Assembly: GCF_009193185.1 (NCBI RefSeq)
Contig: NZ_VUKF01000002.1
Coordinates: 62,001 to 126,000, forward strand
DNA: 64,000 bases
Reading direction: 5' to 3'
Source of the DNA: Georgenia thermotolerans
GTDB taxonomy: Bacteria > Actinomycetota > Actinomycetes > Actinomycetales > Actinomycetaceae
Positions 35,062-45,833 of the stretch are shown one piece after another; within the stretch, counting starts at the first letter, position 1; the number at the start of each line of letters is the position of its first letter. The notes beneath the pieces were generated by a model. That model was given only the letters and a program-made list of their open reading frames with translations, was not told where the DNA came from and did no database searches. Made by a program: the position numbers and the translations under genes.

Positions 35062-35921
35062 CACAGCTCCACGCGGAGGTTGGGCACGTGCGCGGGCCGG
35101 TGGCCCGCGTCCGCGTGCGGGTGGACGTGGTCGTGCTCGGGGGTGTCGTGGCCCGCCGCGGGGGTGGGGCGGGCGCCGTCGTGGACCACGCGGCCGTGCC
35201 GCAGCACGATCGCCCGCTCGAGCAGCGGGCCGAGCTCGCCGAGCTCGTGCAGGACGACGAGGATCGTCGTGCCGCGGCCGTGCAGCGCCTCGAGGGTGGC
35301 GGCCAGGGCGTCCTTGGACCGCTTGTCGATGCCGGCGAGCGGCTCGTCGAGGATGAGCAGGTCCGGGTCGCGCACGAGGGCGCGGGCGATGAGCACGCGC
35401 TGGTGCTGGCCGCCGGAGAAGACCTGGACGCTGTCGTCGGCCCGGTCGGCGAGCCCGACCTGGTCCAGGGCGGCCAGCGCCCGCTGGCGCGCCCCGCGGG
35501 GCAGCCGCAGGCGCCGGTTGCCGATGAGCCCGGAGACGACCACCTCGAGGGCGGTGGCCGGCACGCCCGCGCCGGAGGTGACCCGCTGGGGCACGTACCC
35601 GATGCGGTCCCAGGGCACCGCGCCGTGGCGGGCGGTGACGTCCCGCCCGAACAGCTGGGCGTGCCCGCGGGTGATCGGCACGATGCCGACCAGGGACTTC
35701 ACGAGCGTGGACTTGCCCGAGCCGTTCGCCCCGAGCAGCGCGACGATCTCCCCGCGCCGCACGGTGAAGGACACCCCGCGCAGGATGGTGGAGGTGCCGA
35801 GGGTGACGCCCAGCTCCGCGACGGCGACGGGGACGTCGTCGGGCGGGACGGCGTCCGGGCGGGCGCCGTCGGTCTGCGGGCCCGCGACGGCGGCGCCGTC
35901 GCGGTGGCGGGTCATGCGCAT
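35061..35921 (-). CDS. znuC: Zinc ABC transporter ATP-binding protein ZnuC
   Basis: A 286-residue ATPase: Walker A GANGSGKST (about residues 68-76), signature FSGGQHQRVLIARAL (about 163), Walker B LLILDEPLAGID (about 186). The C-terminal tail is His-rich (HDHVHPHADAGHRPAH), consistent with zinc handling. ATG 35921 is chosen because an AGGAGG Shine-Dalgarno sits 7 nt upstream; it overlaps the znuA end by 10 nt. Confidence 0.93.
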   Translation of the reverse strand: MRMTRHRDGAAVAGPQTDGARPDAVPPDDVPVAVAELGVTLGTSTILRGVSFTVRRGEIVALLGANGSGKSTLVKSLVGIVPITRGHAQLFGRDVTARHGAVPWDRIGYVPQRVTSGAGVPATALEVVVSGLIGNRRLRLPRGARQRALAALDQVGLADRADDSVQVFSGGQHQRVLIARALVRDPDLLILDEPLAGIDKRSKDALAATLEALHGRGTTILVVLHELGELGPLLERAIVLRHGRVVHDGARPTPAAGHDTPEHDHVHPHADAGHRPAHVPNLRVEL

Positions 35922-36946
35922 CGCAGCGCCTCCTGGAGGGTCTCGAGGTTGTGGTGCATCGCCGCGCGGTAGTCCACGTCGGTGTTGACCTGGACGTCGA
36001 GGGGGTCGAGCAGCGCGACGTGGACGCCGAGGTCCTCGGCGAGGGTGGTCGCGATGGCGGAGAAGCCCGGCTCGGCGAAGATGGTCCGCACGCCGTGCGC
36101 CTCGATGTCCGCGGCGATCTGCGCGACGCGGGCGGGGGAGGGCTCGGACTCGGGGTCGAGCCCGGCGACGGGGACCTGGGTGAGGTCGTAGCGCTCGGCG
36201 AGGTAGCCGAAGGCCTGGTGGGACACGACGATGGTGCGGCTGGCGCAGTGGGCGAGCCCGGCGGTGAACTCGGCGTCGAGCGCCTCCTGCTCGGCGGTGA
36301 ACCGGGCGGCGTTCGCCTGGTAGTCGGCGGCGTGGGCCGGGTCGAGGCGGGCCAGCTCGTCGGCGACGGCGACCCCGACGTCGGCCAGCCGGAGCGGGTC
36401 GAGCCAGAAGTGGGGGTCCACGCCGCCGTGGTCGTGCCCGTGGGCGTCGTGGGCGGCCGCGTCCTGAGGGGCCGGTTGCGCGTCCGCATGGGCGTCGTCG
36501 TCGGGCGCACCGTCCGCCTCGGCGTGGTCGTCGTGCGCACCGTCCGCCTCGGCGTGGCCGTGCCCGTCGTGCGCCGCGTCCTCCTCCCCGGGCGTCAGCA
36601 GCTGCGCCGGGCCGGCCACGTCCAGCGCCGTCGGCCTGGTCTGCGTCACGGCGTCGTCGACGGCGGCCTGGAAGCCGGAGAGGTAGACGACCAGGTCCGC
36701 GGAGTCGAGGCGGGCGACGGTGTACGGGGAGAGCTCGAGGTCGTGCGCGTCCACGCCCGGCGGGGTGACGGAGCGGACCGCCACGTGGTCCCCGCCCACC
36801 TGGGCGGTGACGTACTGCAGCGGGTAGATCGCGGCCATGACCTGGAGAGGGCCGGTGTCGGCGGCGGCCTCCCGCGCCGGGGCGCACGCGGCGAGGAGCG
36901 TGCCGGCGGCGGCGAGCAGGGCCGCGGCACGTCGGGAGGGCTTCAT
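35912..36946 (-). CDS. znuA: Zinc-binding lipoprotein ZnuA
   Basis: A 344-residue cluster A-I metal-binding protein. The signal peptide ends in the lipobox GTLLAAC, so it is tethered to the membrane. Candidate zinc ligands lie in [27 protein letters not shown] and IFAEPGFS. Between them is a long His/Asp-rich loop (about residues 125-180), the zinc-scavenging loop typical of zinc rather than manganese members. ATG 36946 gives a normal signal peptide; ATG 36955 adds three residues. A Zur box overlaps the start, so repression by zinc is expected. Confidence 0.93.
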   Translation of the reverse strand: MKPSRRAAALLAAAGTLLAACAPAREAAADTGPLQVMAAIYPLQYVTAQVGGDHVAVRSVTPPGVDAHDLELSPYTVARLDSADLVVYLSGFQAAVDDAVTQTRPTALDVAGPAQLLTPGEEDAAHDGHGHAEADGAHDDHAEADGAPDDDAHADAQPAPQDAAAHDAHGHDHGGVDPHFWLDPLRLADVGVAVADELARLDPAHAADYQANAARFTAEQEALDAEFTAGLAHCASRTIVVSHQAFGYLAERYDLTQVPVAGLDPESEPSPARVAQIAADIEAHGVRTIFAEPGFSAIATTLAEDLGVHVALLDPLDVQVNTDVDYRAAMHHNLETLQEALRCA

Positions 36947-36982
36947 GAGGATCATTCTCAGGGCGAATGAGAACCATCGTCA
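36946..36982. promoter_or_regulatory. Tandem Zur boxes at znuA start
   Basis: Box 1 TGAGGATCATTCTCA (36946-36960) is a 7-1-7 palindrome with one mismatch and covers the znuA start codon. Box 2 TGAGAACCATCGTCA (36968-36982) is weaker. The centres are 22 bp apart, two helical turns, so two Zur dimers could bind on one face. Confidence 0.75.
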
Positions 36983-37124
36983 ACTGCGCGAGGTGTGGGG
37001 GCCGCCACGCACAGGCCGCCGTCCCGCCCGGGACCGGCGGGCCGGATCTGACCCGGGCCGGGCAACATGGTTAGGTGGGGGCATCGTGGGCGGGACCGCG
37101 CACTCGCGCCCGTCCCGCCCGTCG

Positions 37125-37173
37125 CCCGCGCCCGCCAGGCGCGGGTCCGATGCCCGCACCCGCCAGGTGCGGG
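37125..37173 (+). promoter_or_regulatory. Two covarying hairpins before glyS
   Basis: CCCGCGCC-CGCCA-GGCGCGGG (37125-37145) and CCCGCACC-CGCCA-GGTGCGGG (37153-37173): two 8-bp stems with the same 5-nt loop, 28 bp apart, with one compensated pair change (G-C to A-T). They lie between a TTAGGT box (37070-37075) and the glyS start, so they would form in the leader RNA. Confidence 0.6.
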
Positions 37174-37199
37174 CCCGCACCATGAACCGGAGTGAACAC

Positions 37200-38585
37200 G
37201 TGGCCGCACCCTCGCGACTCGACAACGTCATCAACCTCGCCAAGCGGCGGGGCTTCGTCTACCCCTCGGGGGAGATCTACGGCGGGACCCGCTCCGCCTG
37301 GGACTACGGCCCGCTGGGCGTCGAGCTCAAGGAAAACATCAAGAAGCAGTGGTGGCGCGCCATGGTCACCTCCCGTGACGACGTGGTGGGCCTGGACTCC
37401 TCGGTCATCCTGCCGCGCCAGGTCTGGGTGGCCTCCGGCCACGTGGGGGTGTTCACCGACCCGCTCACCGAGTGCCTGAGCTGCCACAAGCGCTTCCGTG
37501 CGGACCAGATGGAGGAGGAGTACGAGGAGAAGAAGGGCCACGCCCCGGCCAACGGCCTCGCCGACATCGCCTGCCCCAACTGCGGCACCCGCGGGCAGTG
37601 GACCGAGCCGCGCGACTTCAACATGATGCTCAAGACCTTCCTCGGCGCCGTCGAGGACGAGACCGGGCTGCACTACCTGCGCCCGGAGACCGCACAGGGC
37701 ATCTTCGTCAACTTCGCCAACGTCATGACCTCGGCGCGCAAGAAGCCGCCGTTCGGCATCGGCCAGATCGGCAAGTCCTTCCGCAACGAGATCACCCCGG
37801 GCAACTTCATCTTCCGCACCCGCGAGTTCGAGCAGATGGAGATGGAGTTCTTCGTCGAGCCCGGCACGGACGCGGAGTGGCACCAGTACTGGATCGACGC
37901 CCGCACGCAGTGGTACACGGACCTGGGCATCGACGGCGCGAACCTGCGCCACTACGAGCACCCGCAGGAGAAGCTCTCCCACTACTCCACCCGCACCGTC
38001 GACATCGAGTACCGCTTCGGCTTCCAGGGCAGCGAGTGGGGCGAGCTCGAGGGCATCGCCAACCGCACCAACTTCGACCTCACCACGCACTCGGAGCACT
38101 CCGGTCAGGACCTGAGCTACTTCGACCAGGCCAAGAACGAGCGCTGGGTGCCCTACGTCATCGAGCCGGCCGCGGGCCTGACCCGCTCGCTCATGGCCTT
38201 CCTGGTGGACGCCTACACCGAGGACGAGGCGCCCAACACCAAGGGCGGGGTGGACAAGCGCACCGTGCTGCGCCTGGACCCGCGCCTGGCCCCGGTCAAG
38301 GCCGCGGTCCTGCCGCTCTCGCGCAACGAGCGCCTCTCGCCGGTCGCCCGCGACCTCGCCCAGGAGCTGCGCGGGTACTGGAACGTCGAGTTCGACGACG
38401 CCGGCGCCGTGGGCCGGCGCTACCGCCGCCAGGACGAGGTCGGCACCCCGTTCTGCATCACGGTCGACTTCGACTCCCTCGAGGACCAGGCCGTCACGGT
38501 GCGTGAGCGCGACACCATGGCCCAGGAGCGCATCGGCCTGGACCAGGTGCGCGGCTACCTCGCTCAGCGCCTGCCCGGCTGCTGA
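37200..38585 (+). CDS. glyS: Glycine--tRNA ligase (single-chain dimeric type)
   Basis: A 461-residue class II synthetase of the alpha2 type that charges tRNA-Gly. Motif 2 ([20 protein letters not shown]) and motif 3 ([16 protein letters not shown]) are clear, and the zinc-like Cys set is CLSC with CPNC (about residues 90-130). The C-terminal anticodon-binding domain starts near [16 protein letters not shown] 37200 is preferred: GGAG ends 7 nt upstream and it gives the usual [22 protein letters not shown] 37182 adds six residues without a Shine-Dalgarno. Confidence 0.96.
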   Translation: MAAPSRLDNVINLAKRRGFVYPSGEIYGGTRSAWDYGPLGVELKENIKKQWWRAMVTSRDDVVGLDSSVILPRQVWVASGHVGVFTDPLTECLSCHKRFRADQMEEEYEEKKGHAPANGLADIACPNCGTRGQWTEPRDFNMMLKTFLGAVEDETGLHYLRPETAQGIFVNFANVMTSARKKPPFGIGQIGKSFRNEITPGNFIFRTREFEQMEMEFFVEPGTDAEWHQYWIDARTQWYTDLGIDGANLRHYEHPQEKLSHYSTRTVDIEYRFGFQGSEWGELEGIANRTNFDLTTHSEHSGQDLSYFDQAKNERWVPYVIEPAAGLTRSLMAFLVDAYTEDEAPNTKGGVDKRTVLRLDPRLAPVKAAVLPLSRNERLSPVARDLAQELRGYWNVEFDDAGAVGRRYRRQDEVGTPFCITVDFDSLEDQAVTVRERDTMAQERIGLDQVRGYLAQRLPGC

Positions 38586-38791
38586 CCCGCCTCGGCGCGG
38601 CCGGGGCGTTGTCCCGGTCGCCGCGGGACGGCAGCAGGCTTCCCGCGCCTCGGCCGGCGGCCGGTTCCTCGGACCGGTCGCCGGCCGAGTGCGCGCGAAC
38701 GCGCGCACCGATCCGTCGGCGGGCGCGCCGACGAGGTGATACACCGGGGACAGGGCCGCGCACGTGCGGCTGGGCTCCGGAGGTGTGGGCG

Positions 38792-39625
38792 ATGGCTGTC
38801 TCAGGTTCGGGCCCGCGCCGGTTCGCCGTTCGCGCGGCCCTGGGTCTGCTGGCCGCCGTCGCCCTGGTGGGGTGCACCGACGAACCGGCCCCCAGCGAGT
38901 CCTCGCCGGCGACGGCCGGGCCCGGCCCGGCGCCGCCCTCCGCCAGTGCCCCGGCACCATCCGCCTCAGCGGGCACCGGTGCAGACGGCGCGGCCTCGCC
39001 GGGCAGCACCGGTGCCGCGGCCCCGCCGGGCGGCACCGGCTGCGCGGCCACCGGCGCCGCGGTGCCGGACGGGGCCGCCTCCGCCCCGACCGTCGACCTC
39101 GACGGCGACGGCGCGCCGGACGCCCTGTGGCTCTCCGCCGGGGTCCCGCGGATCCTGGGTGTGCGCACCCACTCCGGGGCGGTGTTCTCCGTGGAGTTCT
39201 CCAGCGGGGCGCCTCAGGCCGCCCGGGCGCAGGGCCAGCGGCTCGCCGACGGCTCGGCGATCATCCTGCTCGACACCGGCCGCGCGGTGCCGCTCTACGC
39301 CGTCGTCGACTGCGCCATCGTCCCCACCCGCAACGTCCAGGGCCACCAGTACACCTTCGACCTCGGCTTCACCGGCTACGGCACGGGCGTCAGCTGCGAG
39401 GACGTCGGCAAGGGCCTGCAGCTCGTCGGGTGGAACGCCACCAGCGCCACCGGCGACAGGTTCGAGGTGACCCGCACGCCCATCGAGCTCGCCGACCACG
39501 GAGCCCGGGCGACGAACGGCCCGACCACGACCGTGGCCCGAGGCGTGCCCGTGGACGACTCCGCGGTCACCGCCGCGCACGGCGTCAGCTGCGACGGGGC
39601 GCCGCCTCCCGTCGTCGAGCCGTGA
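38792..39625 (+). CDS. Putative lipoprotein of unknown function
   Basis: A 277-residue protein. The signal peptide ends in a lipobox-like ALVGC (about residue 28), followed by a long Ser/Ala/Pro/Gly linker (30-90). The folded part begins with VDLDGDGAPDALWL, an EF-hand-like calcium loop of the kind found in FG-GAP or VCBS domains, and carries several Cys (CAAT, DCAIV, SCEDV, SCDGA) that could form disulfides. No further family recognised. ATG 38792 is chosen for the GGAGG 9 nt upstream. It stands alone between glyS and dusB. Confidence 0.8.
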   Translation: MAVSGSGPRRFAVRAALGLLAAVALVGCTDEPAPSESSPATAGPGPAPPSASAPAPSASAGTGADGAASPGSTGAAAPPGGTGCAATGAAVPDGAASAPTVDLDGDGAPDALWLSAGVPRILGVRTHSGAVFSVEFSSGAPQAARAQGQRLADGSAIILLDTGRAVPLYAVVDCAIVPTRNVQGHQYTFDLGFTGYGTGVSCEDVGKGLQLVGWNATSATGDRFEVTRTPIELADHGARATNGPTTTVARGVPVDDSAVTAAHGVSCDGAPPPVVEP

Positions 39626-39722
39626 CCCGGCGGCCGGGCGCGATCGCCATCCCGCTCGCGGCCAGAAAGCCATGGTGGTCGCAGGTCACACCCCGGCCGG
39701 GTTGGGCGCTCCGGACGCCTCG

Positions 39723-39735
39723 GGGACAATGTCCC
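39723..39735 (+). promoter_or_regulatory. dusB leaderless promoter with palindrome
   Basis: GACAAT (39725-39730) lies 6 nt before GTG 39737, fitting a leaderless start. The same bases form the perfect palindrome GGGACA-A-TGTCCC (39723-39735), a possible operator on the -10 box. Confidence 0.45.
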
Positions 39736-39736
39736 G

Positions 39737-40963
39737 GTGACTGAGCTGCAGATCGGCGCCGTGCGCCTGGGGAGCCCGGTGGTCCTCGCCCCGATGGCCG
39801 GGGTGACCAACCCGCCGTTCCGGCAGCTGTGCCGCGAGGCGGGGGTGGAGGGGCTGCGGGCCGCCACCGGCACCGCCCCCACGGCCGCGCCGGCCAACGG
39901 CACCCACGCGCCCGCCGGGCTGTACGTCACGGAGATGATCACCTCCCGCGCCCTCGTCGAGCGCACCCCCGAGACGATGCGGATGATCACGCCCGACCCG
40001 GCCGAGCCGGTGCGCTCGGTCCAGCTCTATGGCGTCGACCCCGCCACCATCGCCGCGGCCATCCGCATCCTCGTGGCGGAGGACCGCGCCGACCACGTCG
40101 ACCTCAACTTCGGCTGCCCGGTGCCCAAGGTCACCCGCAAGGGCGGCGGCGGCGCGCTGCCGTGGAAGCGGGACCTGTTCGACGCCATCGTCACCGACGC
40201 CGTCGCCGCCGCCCGCGACGCCTCCGCGGGCCGCGACCACGAGGTGCCGGTGACCGTCAAGATGCGCATGGGCATCGACGACGACCACCTCACCTACCTC
40301 GACGCCGGCCGGCTCGCCGAGCGCGCGGGCGTCGCCGCGGTCGCCCTGCACGCCCGCACGGTCGCCCAGCACTACTCCGGCCAGGCCCGGTGGGAGCACA
40401 TCGCCCGCCTCAAGGAGGCCGTGACGACCATCCCGGTGCTGGGCAACGGCGACATCTGGTCCGCCGAGGACGCCGAGGAGCTCATGACGCAGACGGGCTG
40501 CGACGGCGTCGTCGTCGGCCGCGGCTGCCAGGGCCGGCCGTGGCTGTTCACCGACCTCGTCGCCGCCGGGCACGGCTCCGACGTCCGGGTCCGGCCCGGC
40601 CTGGCGGAGGTCGCCGCCGTCATCCGCCGCCACGCCGAGCTCATGGTCGAGCACTTCGGCGAGGAGGGGCGGGCGCTGCGCGAGATGCGCAAGCACATGG
40701 CCTGGTACCTCAAGGGCTACGTCGTGGGCGGGCCCACCCGTCACGACCTCGGCATGGTCTCCTCGCTCGCCGAGCTCGACGACCGCCTGGCCGCCCTCGA
40801 CCTCGCCCAGCCCTATCCCGGCGCCGGCGCCGAGGGCCCGCGCGGGCGGGCGGGCAGCGCGAAGCAGCCGCACCTGCCCGACGGGTGGCTCACCAGCCGC
40901 GACATGGACGCCGGGCTGCGGGCCATGCTCGCCGAGGCCGAGCTGTCGGTCTCGGGAGGCTGA
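39737..40963 (+). CDS. dusB: tRNA-dihydrouridine synthase
   Basis: A 408-residue FMN enzyme reducing uridines in tRNA. LAPMAGVTNPPFRQLC (about residue 16) begins the barrel, the catalytic Cys is in LNFGCPVPKVTRKGGGGAL (about 122), and VTVKMRMGIDDDHLTY and GNGDIWSAEDA bind FMN. A small helical domain ends near residue 375. The N-terminal region carries an Ala/Thr-rich insertion (ATGTAPTAAPANGTHAP). The repeat array D starts 17 nt after the stop. Confidence 0.95.
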   Translation: MTELQIGAVRLGSPVVLAPMAGVTNPPFRQLCREAGVEGLRAATGTAPTAAPANGTHAPAGLYVTEMITSRALVERTPETMRMITPDPAEPVRSVQLYGVDPATIAAAIRILVAEDRADHVDLNFGCPVPKVTRKGGGGALPWKRDLFDAIVTDAVAAARDASAGRDHEVPVTVKMRMGIDDDHLTYLDAGRLAERAGVAAVALHARTVAQHYSGQARWEHIARLKEAVTTIPVLGNGDIWSAEDAEELMTQTGCDGVVVGRGCQGRPWLFTDLVAAGHGSDVRVRPGLAEVAAVIRRHAELMVEHFGEEGRALREMRKHMAWYLKGYVVGGPTRHDLGMVSSLAELDDRLAALDLAQPYPGAGAEGPRGRAGSAKQPHLPDGWLTSRDMDAGLRAMLAEAELSVSGG

Positions 40964-40980
40964 CCCCGACCGCCCCCGGC

Positions 40981-41123
40981 GAGACGTCAAGTTCTCCACA
41001 TCATCTTCGGAGGAAAACTTGACGTCTCACGACGCACGTGACATCTCGACGCCAGCTTGACGTCTCGCGACGCACGTGACGTCTCGACGCCAACTTGACG
41101 TCTCGATGCCAACTTGACGTCTC
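40981..41123. repeat. 19-bp repeat array D with inverted copy (hairpin)
   Basis: One forward unit (GAGACGTCAAGTT, 40981-40993) faces a reverse copy (41016-41028), making a perfect 13-bp stem extended by CTCC/GGAG inside. Five further reverse units of exactly 19 bp follow (41029-41047, 41048-41066, 41067-41085, 41086-41104, 41105-41123). The array lies between the convergent dusB and glucosidase genes and should act as a two-sided terminator or structured RNA. Confidence 0.92.
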
Positions 41124-41135
41124 ACGGGGGAGGGG

Positions 41136-42896
<1,761 letters not shown>

Positions 42897-43244
42897 GGTT
42901 CTCCAGGCGGGTCGGGCGCACGTGTGGCGCGGTCGGCGGAGACACGGGTGGTGCGGTGGTCGGTGCGCCGGGCGGCGCGGGGCGCGCCGGGTGGCGCGCG
43001 GTCGTGCAGGCGTGCCGGGTGGCGCGCGGTCGTGCAGGGGCGGCGTGTGGCCCGGCGGGAGTGGTCCGCCGGCCGCGCGACGCGACCGGCCCACCGGGCC
43101 GGCAACCCGCGGGTCGGGCACGGCCTCCGGTACCCCGCGAATGCCCCTGACCGCTCCGGCCACCCTGGGTACGCGACGTCGCCGCTGTCCGCTTCGCACG
43201 CTATGTCGGGCGGCGACCGGGTGTCCAGGCGGGCGCCGCGCCGC
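42897..43244. other. Gap between glucosidase and LacI genes with a 25-bp direct repeat
   Basis: No gene seen. A 25-bp sequence beginning GCCGGGTGGCGCGCGG occurs twice, at 42986-43010 and 43014-43038 (period 28). The reverse-strand promoter of the glucosidase gene should lie here, but no clear -10/-35 pair was found. Confidence 0.6.
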
Positions 43245-44273
43245 TCAGATCAGCGTGCCGGTGAGTCCGGGCGCCGCCGCCGTGGACCCGCGCACGATGA
43301 GCTCGGGCACGAACAGCAGGTCGCTGCGCGGCACCGCCTCCCCGCCGATCTCGGCCACCAGCGTGGTCACGGCCGCCTGGCACATCGCGCCGACCGGCTG
43401 GCGGATGGTGGTCAGCGGCGGGTCGGTGAAGGCGATGAGCGCCGAGTCGTCGTAGCCGACCACGGACAGGTCCTCCGGCACCCGCAGCCCGCGCGAGCGG
43501 GCCGCCCGGACCACGCCGAGCGCCATCAGGTCCGAGCCGCAGATGACGGCGGTGCACCCGGCGTCGAGGAGCATCGAGCCGGCGCTGAGCCCGCCCTCGA
43601 CGGTGAACAGGGTGGTCACCACGGCCGGGTCGGCGACCTCGAGGTAGGTCGCCATGGCCTCGCGGAACCCGTCGCGCTTGCGCTGGGCCGGCACGAACCG
43701 GTCCGGCCCGACGGCCAGCCCGACCGTGCGGTGGCCCTGGGAGGCGAGGTGGCGCACGGCGAGGTCCATGCTGCCGCGGTCGTCGGTGGAGAACGACGGC
43801 GCGTCGATGGCCGGGTTGTGCCCGTTGAGCAGCACGAACGGCAGCCCGCGCTCCCGCAGCCGCAGGTACCGGGAGGGGTCGGCGTGGGTGTCGGCGTGCA
43901 GCCCGGAGACGAACACGATGCCGTCGACGCCGTGCTCGAGGAGCATCTCGACGTAGGCGTCCTCGGTGGTCCCGCCGGGGGACTGCGTGCACAGCAGCGG
44001 CGTGTAGCCGTCGATGGCGAGCATCGACTCCACCGCCTGCGCGAAGGCCGGGAACACCGGGTTGGACAGCTCGGGCACCACGAGGCCGACCAGGCCGGCC
44101 GAGCGCGCGCCGAGCTTGTCGGGGCGCTCGTAGCCGAGCAGGTCCAGCGCGGCGAGCACCGCCCGGCGGGTCTCGGCGGCCACGCCGGGCTTGCCGTTGA
44201 GCACGCGCGAGACAGTCGCGGTGCTGACGCCGGCCTGCTCGGCGACGTCGGTGAGCCTGGTGCGCCCTTGCAT
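43245..44273 (-). CDS. LacI-family transcriptional regulator
   Basis: A 342-residue repressor. The N-terminal HTH and hinge are TRLTDVAEQAGVSTATVSRV followed by LNGKPGVAAETRRAVLAAL. The periplasmic-binding-like sugar domain includes VGLVVPELSNPVFPAF and LSVVGYDDSALIAFTDPPLT. ATG 44273 is chosen for its AGGACCAGG context and the usual short lead into the HTH; an upstream start adds 14 basic residues. It is divergent from malE and most likely binds the TGCAA palindrome in the malE promoter, responding to a maltose-like sugar. Confidence 0.92.
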   Translation of the reverse strand: MQGRTRLTDVAEQAGVSTATVSRVLNGKPGVAAETRRAVLAALDLLGYERPDKLGARSAGLVGLVVPELSNPVFPAFAQAVESMLAIDGYTPLLCTQSPGGTTEDAYVEMLLEHGVDGIVFVSGLHADTHADPSRYLRLRERGLPFVLLNGHNPAIDAPSFSTDDRGSMDLAVRHLASQGHRTVGLAVGPDRFVPAQRKRDGFREAMATYLEVADPAVVTTLFTVEGGLSAGSMLLDAGCTAVICGSDLMALGVVRAARSRGLRVPEDLSVVGYDDSALIAFTDPPLTTIRQPVGAMCQAAVTTLVAEIGGEAVPRSDLLFVPELIVRGSTAAAPGLTGTLI

Positions 44274-44341
44274 CCTGGTCCTACTTCTTGCTCGGGTGTG
44301 CGCGTCCCTGCGCACGATGGAAACTGATGCCTGAAAGTTAC

Positions 44342-44379
44342 TGCAAGTGGTTGCACCGGCGCCACCACTCTTCTACTGT
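44342..44379 (+). promoter_or_regulatory. malE promoter with LacI-type operator
   Basis: TTGCAC (44351-44356), a 17-nt spacer and TACTGT (44374-44379) form a good sigma-70-like promoter. The palindrome TGCAAGTGGTTGCA (44342-44355) overlaps the -35 box, the right place for repression by the divergent LacI protein. Confidence 0.75.
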
Positions 44380-44464
44380 CGAACCCATCCGAAATTGCCC
44401 TTGAGCAGCGTTGACGGGGCATTTCGCGGATGAAACGGACAACATTCTCTTACAGGAGCTGAAG

Positions 44465-45700
44465 ATGCGACGAAGCATCACCCTCGTGGCCGCGGTCGGT
44501 GCGACCCTGGCCCTGGCCGCCTGCTCGGGCGGCTCCACCGACGACTCCTCCGCCAGCCCGGCCGCGGAGGAGACCAGCGCCGCCGCCGACGGCGGCTCCC
44601 TGACCATCTGGGTCGACGAGACGCGCCAGCCGGCCGTGGAGGCCGCCGCGGCGAAGTTCGAGGAGGAGACCGGCGCCAGCGTCGAGACCGTCCTCAAGAA
44701 CTTCGACGACATCCGCGCCGACTTCAACGCCCAGGTGCCCACCGGCAAGGGCCCGGACATCACCGTCGGCGCCCACGACTGGCTCGGGGAGCTCACCGCG
44801 AACGGCGTGGCCGCCCCGATCGAGCTGGGCGACAAGGCCGCGGAGTTCGAGCCGGTGGCCGTGGAGGCGTTCAGCAAGGACGGCCAGGTGTACGGCCTGC
44901 CCTACGCCGTCGAGAACATCGCCCTCATCCGCAACACCGCCCTCGCCGCGGAGGCGCCGGCGACCTGGGACGACGCCGTCGCGGCCGGCAAGGCCGCGGG
45001 CACCACCTACCCGATCCTGCTGCAGATGGGCGAGGAGGGGGACCCGTACACGATGTACCCCCTGCAGACCTCCTTCGGCGCCCCGGTGTTCACCCAGAAC
45101 GACGACGGCACGTACAAGCCCGAGCTGGCGCTGGGCGGCGAGGCGGGCAACGCCTTCGCGCAGTTCCTCGCCGCGCAGGGCGCCGCGGGCGTGCTCGACC
45201 CGGCCATCACCTACGACATCGCCGTCGAGGCCTTCGCCAAGGGCGAGTCGCCGTTCATCGTCGGCGGGCCGTGGATGATCGCCAGCTTCAAGGACCTCGA
45301 CCTGGCCATCGACCCCATCCCGAGCGCCGGCGGCCAGCCCGCCCAGCCGTTCGTCGGCGTCGCCGGCTTCTACGTCAACGCCCAGAGCGACAACTCCCTG
45401 CTCGCCAACGACTTCCTCGTCAACTACATGGCCACCGAGGAGGCGCAGCTGGCCCTCTACGAGGCCGGCGACCGCCCGCCCGCCCTGATCGCCGCGGCCG
45501 ACGCCGCGTCCGAGAACCCCGTCACCGCCGGGTTCCGGGACGTCGGCGCCGACGCCCTGCCGATGCCGTCCATCCCCGAGATGGGCTCGGTGTGGGAGTT
45601 CTGGGGCGTGACCGAGGCCGCCATCGTCAGCGGCGCCCAGGAGCCCGTCGCGGCCTGGGAGAAGATGGTCGCCGACATCCAGGGCGCGCTCGGCGCCTGA
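44465..45700 (+). CDS. malE: Maltose/maltodextrin-binding lipoprotein
   Basis: A 411-residue extracellular solute-binding protein, family 1. The signal peptide ends in the lipobox LALAAC (about residue 20), followed by a Ser/Ala linker. LTIWVDETRQPAVEAAAAKFEEETG, GPDITVGAHDWLGELTANG and YGLPYAVENIALIRN match MalE-type proteins. ATG 44465 follows a CAGGAG Shine-Dalgarno. It heads the malEFG operon behind a LacI operator. The ligand is inferred from the neighbours (glucosidase, MalF with a P2-like loop). Confidence 0.92.
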   Translation: MRRSITLVAAVGATLALAACSGGSTDDSSASPAAEETSAAADGGSLTIWVDETRQPAVEAAAAKFEEETGASVETVLKNFDDIRADFNAQVPTGKGPDITVGAHDWLGELTANGVAAPIELGDKAAEFEPVAVEAFSKDGQVYGLPYAVENIALIRNTALAAEAPATWDDAVAAGKAAGTTYPILLQMGEEGDPYTMYPLQTSFGAPVFTQNDDGTYKPELALGGEAGNAFAQFLAAQGAAGVLDPAITYDIAVEAFAKGESPFIVGGPWMIASFKDLDLAIDPIPSAGGQPAQPFVGVAGFYVNAQSDNSLLANDFLVNYMATEEAQLALYEAGDRPPALIAAADAASENPVTAGFRDVGADALPMPSIPEMGSVWEFWGVTEAAIVSGAQEPVAAWEKMVADIQGALGA

Positions 45701-45706
45701 CCGACC

Positions 45707-45740
45707 CGAGGGCGTGCGGCCTGGCGGCCGCACGCCCTCG
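45707..45740 (+). terminator. Intercistronic hairpin malE-malF
   Basis: CGAGGGCGTGCGGCC (45707-45721) pairs perfectly with 45726-45740 around the loop TGGC: a 15-bp stem 7 nt after the malE stop, with no T tract. Such hairpins stabilise or partly terminate the message so that the binding protein is made in excess over the permeases. Confidence 0.75.
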
Positions 45741-45833
45741 CCGCACCCCGCTGCCGGCGCCCCGCCGCCCCTCCGGGCGGCGACGTCGGCGCCACCCTGG
45801 CCGGCCGCGACGCCGCGGCCCGACGGAGGACCG

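Noticed and set aside
40981-41123. CRISPR array made of short repeats
   Set aside because: The 19-bp units are directly adjacent with no unique spacers, occur at several gene ends, and no cas genes are present.
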